Positions 57,861-64,000 of a DNA stretch of 64,000 nt are shown in pieces. Position numbers and translations under genes: made by a program. The notes below the pieces were generated by a model. That model did not search any database and had not been told where the DNA came from. It saw only the letters and a program-made list of their open reading frames with translations. The DNA is taken from NCBI GenBank assembly GCA_937146645.1, contig CAKZRQ010000062.1:1-64000 (forward strand). The letters run 5' to 3'. The DNA is from an uncultured Cyclobacteriaceae bacterium. Lineage in GTDB: Bacteria > Bacteroidota > Bacteroidia > Cytophagales > Cyclobacteriaceae. Position 1 is the stretch's first letter. Every line of letters begins with the position of its first letter.

Positions 57861-59480
57861 TTATGAGTTATACAATTCCTTGTAATACTGATCTGCCATT
57901 CGACCTGATTCAAAGAATGGGAAAATGTCCTTCATGCTTGCCTTCATAATCTGAAGCCATTTTTCAGGATGTTTGTAATAAATGGGAAGTACTTGCTCTT
58001 TCAGTACCTTGATCAGGGCCTCAAAATCTGCCTGGTCCTGCTCTTCTGTCGAACTGAAGTCAGTTCGGGAAGGAATGATAAAGCAGTTCTCGCCGTCCTT
58101 GGCATATTCCGGAATCCAACCATCATCAATACTCAAATTGATTGCTCCATTCATGGACGCTGTCATTCCACTCGTTCCAGAAGCTTCTCGGGTGATTCTT
58201 GGTGTATTCAGCCAGATATCCGCTCCTTTCTTGATTTTGGCGCTTAGATCCAGTTCATAACCCAGCATTACCGCACAGTTTTTATGAGATCGGGTAAGGT
58301 CTACGAGGTGATTGAATAGGTTTACTGCGCCATGATCTTTTGGATAAGGCTTTCCTGCCCAAATGATTTGAATGGGAAATTCTGTATCCTTCAGAAGCTC
58401 AAGGAATAAATACAAATCTCTTGTAATCAATTCTGGCCTTTTATACGCGGCGAATCGCCTTGCCCAAACGATGGTCAATACATTTTCATCGAAAATATCC
58501 CCTTCCTGAAGTGCTACTTCATGGAAGAGTCTTTTTTTCAATTCTTTCTTTCTAGCCAGCAAAGCATCATCATCTCCCGAATCAATGTATCGGGCAAGCT
58601 TGTAATCCTGCCAGTATTTGGCGTTTTGAGAATTGGTAATTCCTATAATATGATCAGGTTCTACCACATCCTTCCACATGTCTCTAGCCACTTCTTTATG
58701 AAGCTGAGAGACTGCATTGGCCTTTTTACTCATTCGAAGTCCTGCAGGTGTACAGCCCATCTTCTGCCCTGATTCTCCGGAGATTTCTTCTACCTCTTTA
58801 GGGTAAAGCCCCGAGAAGTAATTCATCTTATAGAGCAAATCGAAATCATACTCTGAATTCCCGGCTTTTTCGGGAGTGTGGGTAGTGAAAACGACTTGAG
58901 ATTTCAGTCTCTCCAAATCCTTATGCTGACTGTACAAATAGAAGGTCAAAGGAAGCGGATGCGCCTCATTCATATGGTAAATATCGATATCACCCACCTG
59001 CTCCAGGACTTTGGCTCCGCCAGCACCGAGCACAATCTCTTGGGCTATTCTGGTACTTAGATTCGAATCGTAAAGATGATGTGAAATAGTCTGTGAGACA
59101 TAATCGTTCTCCGGTAGATCGGTCGTTAGGAAATATATAGGTGCGGTCCCGAACACCTCTGGCCGTAGCAATAAGGCCTTAACCTTCACGGACCCATCAT
59201 GCACCTTGATATCCACGGTTATCCCTGTATCCTCGAGGAAAGAATAGTATTTCGGGATGTATTTGGCTTCCATGTGGGAGTTTTCAGCTCGCACTTGATC
59301 ATAGTAGCCAAATTTCCAGAGCATGGTCACTCCTACCAGGTTTTGATTTAACTCGTAAGCCGAACGCATATGTGATCCAGCCAGAAAGCCCAATCCTCCG
59401 GAATAAGTTTTCATGGTTTGGTCAATGGCTATTTCCATTGAAAAGTAAGCCACCTTAGTTTGATAGTCGTTTGCTGACAT
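57861..59480 (-). CDS. GT35 (alpha-glucan phosphorylase)-like protein lacking the PLP lysine
   Basis: 539 residues, much shorter than GlgP (about 800) but normal for the alpha-glucan family phosphorylase group. Recognisable stretches: AYFSMEIA, YSGGLGFLAGSH, HMNEAHPLPL, FTTHTPEKAGN, ARRFAAYKRPELI, WAGKPYPKD and TREASGTSGMTASMNGAINLS. In true phosphorylases the last motif is EASGTSxMK, with Lys binding pyridoxal phosphate; here Thr440 (ACA codon) takes that place, and AGD of the N-terminal loop is AGS. It may be a glycosyltransferase or regulator that does not use PLP, rather than a phosphorylase. It lies 86 bp downstream of the PEP carboxylase gene on the same strand. Confidence 0.85.
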   Translation of the reverse strand: MSANDYQTKVAYFSMEIAIDQTMKTYSGGLGFLAGSHMRSAYELNQNLVGVTMLWKFGYYDQVRAENSHMEAKYIPKYYSFLEDTGITVDIKVHDGSVKVKALLLRPEVFGTAPIYFLTTDLPENDYVSQTISHHLYDSNLSTRIAQEIVLGAGGAKVLEQVGDIDIYHMNEAHPLPLTFYLYSQHKDLERLKSQVVFTTHTPEKAGNSEYDFDLLYKMNYFSGLYPKEVEEISGESGQKMGCTPAGLRMSKKANAVSQLHKEVARDMWKDVVEPDHIIGITNSQNAKYWQDYKLARYIDSGDDDALLARKKELKKRLFHEVALQEGDIFDENVLTIVWARRFAAYKRPELITRDLYLFLELLKDTEFPIQIIWAGKPYPKDHGAVNLFNHLVDLTRSHKNCAVMLGYELDLSAKIKKGADIWLNTPRITREASGTSGMTASMNGAINLSIDDGWIPEYAKDGENCFIIPSRTDFSSTEEQDQADFEALIKVLKEQVLPIYYKHPEKWLQIMKASMKDIFPFFESGRMADQYYKELYNS

Positions 59481-59566
59481 AAAATGTTGGGATTAAATAG
59501 TTTATGGTGTTTTAGATAAATCTGAATTCTCAGACTTAATGTTTTGAATGAAATATTAAAGGCTAA

Positions 59567-62338
59567 TCAACCGGTGTTTCTCATCGCACCTGAAAGAGCA
59601 TTAATGGTCAATAGTAATTCTACCTGAAGTTTCGCCGCTTTTTCCTCATCTACTCCCTTCAGGCCTCTCCATTCTTTCAGAATAGCCACCTGCTTTTCGT
59701 GAAGGCATTGCATGAGCGATCCCCGAAGTTTATTGGAATTGTAGTGATTTACTCGTCTTTCTTTGATTGATCTTTCGATGAGAATATTCATATGGTCTTT
59801 GACCAAAGCCAATTCAGTTTTGAATTGTTTGCCGAATTTTTCTTTTAGCTCCGGATCCTCGACCAAATCCAGATAAAGCCCAAATACATTTTCATCCGTA
59901 GCGGCAAGACTCGTGTCGATATTCGTAAAGACATAGCGAATCAGAACATCGGTTTTCAATGCTTTTTTCAAAGCTTCATAAGCATCCGGTTTTTCACTTT
60001 GCAAATCTGATAAGGCAGATCCGACTCCATACCAGCTAGTCATATGAACTCTTGCCTGAGACCAGGAAAAGACCCAGGGAATGGCACGGAGATCAGCGAG
60101 CGTATTCATTCCTGTTCGCTTTGCAGGTCGGGACCCGATCTTCGAATTCTCAATCGCATCAATTGGGGTAGCTTGTCTGAAAAAAGGAATAAAGCCTTCC
60201 TGATTCATCAGGCTTTCGTAATGCGTCTTAGAGCGATTGGCTAGCCATTCCAAAGTCTCTGCCAATGGATGGTATTTCTTTGCCGAATGCTTATCCTGAA
60301 GGTATTTGCTCAGGGCGTTGGCCGCCAATAATTCCAGATTAAAGGCTGCATTTACCTTGTTGGCATATTTCTGTGCGATGGTCTCTCCCTGCTCTGTTAA
60401 TCTCACATCACCTCCAGGAGCTCCATGAGCCATGGCTTTGATAAAGTAATGTGTGGGACCTGCTCCCCTACTGATTGAACCGCCTTTTCCGTGGAAGAAT
60501 CGAATCTTCACTCCGAAATTATCTCCGACCTGAACTAGTTTGTACTGGGCTTTGTAAAGATTCCATTGACTCGCCATAATCCCTCCATCCTTATTGCTGT
60601 CACTGTAGCCAACCATGATCTGTTGGATAGGCTCTTTTTGATTATTCCGGTTTTGGAGATGTTTCAGTGTTCTTTTGGTAATCGGATGTGCCAAAAACTG
60701 GTTCATAATTTCCTCCCCGTTCTCCAAATCTTCTATGGTTTCCAAAAGAGGAACGACAGGAACTTCTGACACCATACCATCTTCAGAAATAAAGGTTAGG
60801 CCGGTTTCTCGAGCCAATAAATAAACCACCAAAAGATCCGAAAGAGATCGGGTCATGCTGACAATAAAGGATCCTATGCAGTTGAATCCATACTTTTTGG
60901 AATAAAAGGCAATCGCCCTATAGCATTCCAAAACGGCTGTTGCCTGAGGCCCTAAGACCGCTTCAGAATGGGTAAATGGCCTTGATGAGCTCAATTCTTT
61001 ATTCAGAAACTCAACTCGTTTTTCTTCCGACCATTCACTGAAATTGGTTTCAGTCATTTGGGCTGCTTCAAGGAGCTGCTCTACGGCCTTATCGTGAAAA
61101 GCAGAATTCTGTCTGATATCAAGCGCCGCTAAATGAAACCCAAAAGCATCCACGATCCGAATGACAGATGTCACATCATCATAGGCAATTGTTTTCGCTC
61201 CATAAGCCACCAGAGCTTTTTGCAGGAGCTGTAAATCTTCTTTAAGCTTTGAAGAGTGAATGTAGGAACCTTTGTGCTCTGAAAGCTTTGTAGCATGGCC
61301 ACGAGCCAGGTCAATGGGAAGCTTGAATAAAATCAAATTCACCATTTGCCGAAAGGCCTCCTTCTCATTTCTTTCCAAAGCCTCTTTGCCCTTTCTCCCT
61401 AGTTCATCAGCCATTTGGATCACTCGATCCTTGAATTCCGGAATGGCTTCATCTAGCTCTAGGCTAAAGCTGATTTGCTTGACTAGCTTTAAAAGCTTTC
61501 TCCTAAGTACCACAAAAGCGTTTAGCCGCAATTGCATCAAGGTATGTGAGGTGAGTTCTGCAGTAACCAGAGGGTGGCCATCTCGATCACCTCCTACCCA
61601 ATCTCCGAATGTGATTCTTGGGAAATTATGGGATTCAGAAATTTCAGAAGGATCTAGTCCCACGTACTCAGCCGCCTGAAGCATCCTACGATCCAAAATG
61701 GGAATCACCTCTGGAAAGACATTCACCAGGTAATGAAGGATGTTTCTCAATTCATCCTTTACGTGGGGCTTCTCAAGATAGATTTCACCCGTTTTCCAGA
61801 GCCTGTATAGGGTTTGCTCTATATTTTTCTCAATATTTCGGACCTCTGCTTTGGTAAATAATGGATTCTCTCGTTCCACCATGAGCAGGTATAAATCCCT
61901 GTAATGTTCCAGGACTGTCGCTCTTTTTGCTTCAGTTGGATGGGCAGTAAGCACTGGCTCGATAGCAATTTCAGATAGAGAGGAAAGGATCTCTTTTTTA
62001 TCAATTCCTTGTTCGATTAGCTCTTTAAAGTTTTGAGCCCAAAGCCCATTGATACTTGCCAAAGATTCATCCTCTAACTTTCTCCTATTCTGAACGGCTC
62101 CATTGATTTCGACCATATTCACCAGCTGGAAAATCATGGAATAGAGCTGAACGTGCTTTGGAGTGATCTCTGAAATGGATGGCTCATTTTCAGTGATCCA
62201 GGGAATATCTGAAGCTATTTCTTGTTCTCCATTGCTCTCAAGAGCTGATTTAAGTCTGAGAAGCAAAAATTCCAAATCCAAATAGGGTTTACCCAAAGTG
62301 GATTTCACCTGATTGAAAGTTTCTTTAAGTGTGGCCAT
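59567..62338 (-). CDS. ppc: Phosphoenolpyruvate carboxylase
   Basis: 923 residues, full length for the bacterial type. Carboxylates PEP with bicarbonate to oxaloacetate, replenishing the citric acid cycle. Key motifs: PVLTAHPTEAKRATVLEH (catalytic His), FGDWVGGDRDGHP, GYSDSNKDGGIMASQW, FFHGKGGSISRGAGPTHYF and the conserved C-terminal end GAMRNTG. ATG 62338. Followed by the GT35-like gene, and preceded on the same strand by a DASS carrier 77 bp upstream, which could import or export the C4 acids it makes. Confidence 0.96.
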   Translation of the reverse strand: MATLKETFNQVKSTLGKPYLDLEFLLLRLKSALESNGEQEIASDIPWITENEPSISEITPKHVQLYSMIFQLVNMVEINGAVQNRRKLEDESLASINGLWAQNFKELIEQGIDKKEILSSLSEIAIEPVLTAHPTEAKRATVLEHYRDLYLLMVERENPLFTKAEVRNIEKNIEQTLYRLWKTGEIYLEKPHVKDELRNILHYLVNVFPEVIPILDRRMLQAAEYVGLDPSEISESHNFPRITFGDWVGGDRDGHPLVTAELTSHTLMQLRLNAFVVLRRKLLKLVKQISFSLELDEAIPEFKDRVIQMADELGRKGKEALERNEKEAFRQMVNLILFKLPIDLARGHATKLSEHKGSYIHSSKLKEDLQLLQKALVAYGAKTIAYDDVTSVIRIVDAFGFHLAALDIRQNSAFHDKAVEQLLEAAQMTETNFSEWSEEKRVEFLNKELSSSRPFTHSEAVLGPQATAVLECYRAIAFYSKKYGFNCIGSFIVSMTRSLSDLLVVYLLARETGLTFISEDGMVSEVPVVPLLETIEDLENGEEIMNQFLAHPITKRTLKHLQNRNNQKEPIQQIMVGYSDSNKDGGIMASQWNLYKAQYKLVQVGDNFGVKIRFFHGKGGSISRGAGPTHYFIKAMAHGAPGGDVRLTEQGETIAQKYANKVNAAFNLELLAANALSKYLQDKHSAKKYHPLAETLEWLANRSKTHYESLMNQEGFIPFFRQATPIDAIENSKIGSRPAKRTGMNTLADLRAIPWVFSWSQARVHMTSWYGVGSALSDLQSEKPDAYEALKKALKTDVLIRYVFTNIDTSLAATDENVFGLYLDLVEDPELKEKFGKQFKTELALVKDHMNILIERSIKERRVNHYNSNKLRGSLMQCLHEKQVAILKEWRGLKGVDEEKAAKLQVELLLTINALSGAMRNTG

Positions 62339-62415
62339 TTCTTTGTGCTTTAAAAAATGTCTGTGATGAATATATTTTCAATTTTACTAATGCAGTTTGA
62401 TTAACCTATCTCACC

Positions 62416-63807
62416 TCAAAAAATAAAGTAAACCAAGGCGATTATTGAGGTAATTCCCGCTACAGCTACAATGGCTCCCAGAGGCCTGAATTCTTTGATT
62501 TCAATGTTACCAGTAGAATAAACAATGGAATTTGGTGGCGTAGAAATTGGGAGAAACATGGCAGTAGAACAGCAAAGCGCAATCACAAGACTTGCTTGCA
62601 ATGGATAGGTATTTAGCATTGCTGAAGCGATAGGAATCAAGATACCAGCCGCAGCTGTATTACTCATTAAGTTTGAAGTAACGGATGCAATAAGTCCCAT
62701 AGCGATAAATAACAATAGGTAAGATCCATCTGCCGGGAAAACCGAAACGAGCAGATCCACCAATTCTGTCTTTCGAATAATATCTCCTAAAATCAAACCT
62801 CCAACTATCAGGATCAAGGTATCCCAAGGTATTTTCCGAATATCCTTCGCGTTTAAAATCCCGGTAATGGTGAGTCCCACAATTGGAAGAAAAGCCACAA
62901 CTGAAACCGGAATTCCATGAAGACCTGATGTAGTCCACAGCAGCACTGTAACTCCAAAAGTGATAGAAACGACTGCAAACCGGAAAGACTTCTTTTTTAC
63001 TTTGATTTTCTCTGGATACGGAATCTCTGGCTTGGCTGATGGATACTTTTTTAACAGAAAGAACCAGGAAACCAAGGAGAGAAAAATACTCAGTGGAACT
63101 CCTACGATCATCCAATCCAGAAAGGAAAAGTCAATCCCATTCTCAGCCATATTGCCAACAGCTATGGCATTAGGAGCTGACCCGATAATGGTTCCCATCC
63201 CGCAGACTGTTGCACTTGCAGCGATTCCTAGAAGTAGGGCCTTTCGGAAAGGGTCTTCCTGATCTAACCTGGCTAATACAGGTTGAATTACTGATAGCAT
63301 CATGACTGCGGTTGCTGTATTTGAAATAAACATGCTGAGTACTCCTGTGGTAAACATTACCCCGAGGAGAACCAAGGAAGGCTTAGTTCCGAATCGGGTG
63401 ATCACAAGCTGAGAAAAGTATACATCAAACTTGGTTTTCTTCGCTCCTTCTGCCAGGATGAATCCACCCAAAAATAGCCACATGACTGGCCCTGACCATT
63501 GACTTATATATTCCTGCCAATCAGGGTTAATGGTGCGCCAGCGCCAATCGTCCAGAAAATATATGGAATAGCCCATGATAAGGAAGCTAACCGCAAAAAC
63601 AGGGATGGCTTCGGTTGTCCACAAGAAGGCCGCTAACAATAAAATGAATAGTGCTCTTCCCTGCGCTTCATAGTCATCAAAATTGAATACATATTTCGTA
63701 ATGACAAATGCCAGAATCAGGGAAGAAAAAAAGAGGATTACCTTCGGCCGGGTTGACCAGCTCTTGTGCACGTAATGACGCAGTGCCGCAAACCGGGAAT
63801 CATTCAT
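62416..63807 (-). CDS. DASS/SLC13-family anion permease
   Basis: 463 residues, hydrophobic with about eleven membrane segments. Family signatures: LWTTEAIPVFAVSFLI, SMFISNTATAVMMLSV, CGMGTIIGSAPNAIAVG, and in the second repeat TSNLMSNTAAAGILIPI and LPISTPPNSIVYSTG. These are the paired SNT/PPN motifs that form the sodium and substrate sites. Substrate is likely a dicarboxylate or sulfate. It is more distant from the carrier at 4415 than expected for a recent duplicate. Upstream of PEP carboxylase on the same strand (77 bp), so a shared operon in C4-acid metabolism is plausible. Confidence 0.93.
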   Translation of the reverse strand: MNDSRFAALRHYVHKSWSTRPKVILFFSSLILAFVITKYVFNFDDYEAQGRALFILLLAAFLWTTEAIPVFAVSFLIMGYSIYFLDDWRWRTINPDWQEYISQWSGPVMWLFLGGFILAEGAKKTKFDVYFSQLVITRFGTKPSLVLLGVMFTTGVLSMFISNTATAVMMLSVIQPVLARLDQEDPFRKALLLGIAASATVCGMGTIIGSAPNAIAVGNMAENGIDFSFLDWMIVGVPLSIFLSLVSWFFLLKKYPSAKPEIPYPEKIKVKKKSFRFAVVSITFGVTVLLWTTSGLHGIPVSVVAFLPIVGLTITGILNAKDIRKIPWDTLILIVGGLILGDIIRKTELVDLLVSVFPADGSYLLLFIAMGLIASVTSNLMSNTAAAGILIPIASAMLNTYPLQASLVIALCCSTAMFLPISTPPNSIVYSTGNIEIKEFRPLGAIVAVAGITSIIALVYFIF

Positions 63808-63945
63808 AGGCTGATTTAATAGGTTTTAATAGGTAGTGTGAATATCCAATGAAAATTTAAAACCTGGTAACCAACCCTTGATAAAAATGAAAAATTGAAG
63901 AAAAGATAATCTTCTCTTGATGAGAGATAGCTTTGGTTTACCAGT

Positions 63946-64000
63946 TTAAAAGAGACCCGTCACCTCTCCATTTTCGTCAATATCAATATTCTCAGAAGCA
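63946..64000 (-). CDS. C-terminal end of a gene cut by the right edge
   Basis: On the minus strand a frame enters from the window edge and ends at TAA (63946-63948), giving ASENIDIDENGEVTGLF. The acidic, plausible C-terminus and same orientation as the following permease gene suggest a real gene, but 17 residues are too few to identify it. The 138 bp between it and the permease start show nothing else. Confidence 0.35.
   Translation of the reverse strand, partial: ASENIDIDENGEVTGLF

Overview
The window looks like chromosomal DNA of a Bacteroidota bacterium, probably Cytophagales (Cyclobacteriaceae-like). Pointers are a Bacteroidota-type tyrosine integrase, a TonB-dependent receptor with an N-terminal carboxypeptidase-regulatory-like domain, a CzcA pump fused to a TolC-like protein, GH97, LytTR/LytS signalling, many secreted proteins ending their signal peptides in AQ, and AT-rich gene starts. 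The taxon is an inference from gene content only.

Layout. 1-1605: right end of an integrative element (truncated integrase, repeated 11-bp arm-like sites, a tRNA-Thr 3' half as attachment site), then a GIY-YIG nuclease gene lying between two copies of that tRNA 3' end plus terminator. 1686-5881: a small secreted protein, a LytTR response regulator and LytS-type kinase preceded by an unlisted 40-residue membrane peptide gene, and a DASS/SLC13 carrier. 5944-23474: a divergent nonribosomal peptide cluster. The left arm (read leftward) is ornithine cyclodeaminase-like enzyme, TonB receptor, prolyl-carrier dehydrogenase-like flavoprotein, stand-alone adenylation enzyme, EctD-like dioxygenase, stand-alone carrier protein and a C-A-T synthetase. 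The right arm is a HupE/UreJ-type membrane protein, a C-A-T-(T)-TE synthetase and a phosphopantetheinyl transferase.

The cluster is the most novel part. The adenylation domain of the first synthetase is interrupted, between motifs A8 and A10, by about 340 residues holding a Cys4 zinc-like motif and an SGGKDS PP-loop, resembling WbpG/PseA-type amidotransferases. Its specificity residues read close to the Asn code. Together the genes suggest a short peptide starting with an oxidised proline ring, followed by a modified Asn and a third residue. Its embedded outer-membrane receptor and HupE-like protein suggest a metal-binding product (metallophore). The product and metal are not determined by the sequence.

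23590-44974: mostly secreted hydrolases and phosphatases (class C beta-lactamase-like, M1 and S9 peptidases, BNR-repeat protein, purple acid phosphatase, a 5'-nucleotidase split over two genes), OsmC, and a heavy-metal RND efflux operon. 44975-49160: long repeat-rich intergenic stretches around an orphan Hcp (type VI tube) gene and a pair of lipoprotein genes, one with a permuted NlpC/P60-like His/Cys pair; then a 21-bp tandem repeat block bounded by inverted repeats. 49214-52270: an AT-richer Vsr / C5-methyltransferase / MvaI-type restriction system. 52333-55569: GH97 and an esterase. 55676-57085: four more copies of the composite repeat, whose central stem shows compensatory base changes between subfamilies. 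57129-63807: dCTP deaminase, a GT35-like protein lacking the PLP lysine, PEP carboxylase and a second DASS carrier; a last gene is cut by the right edge.
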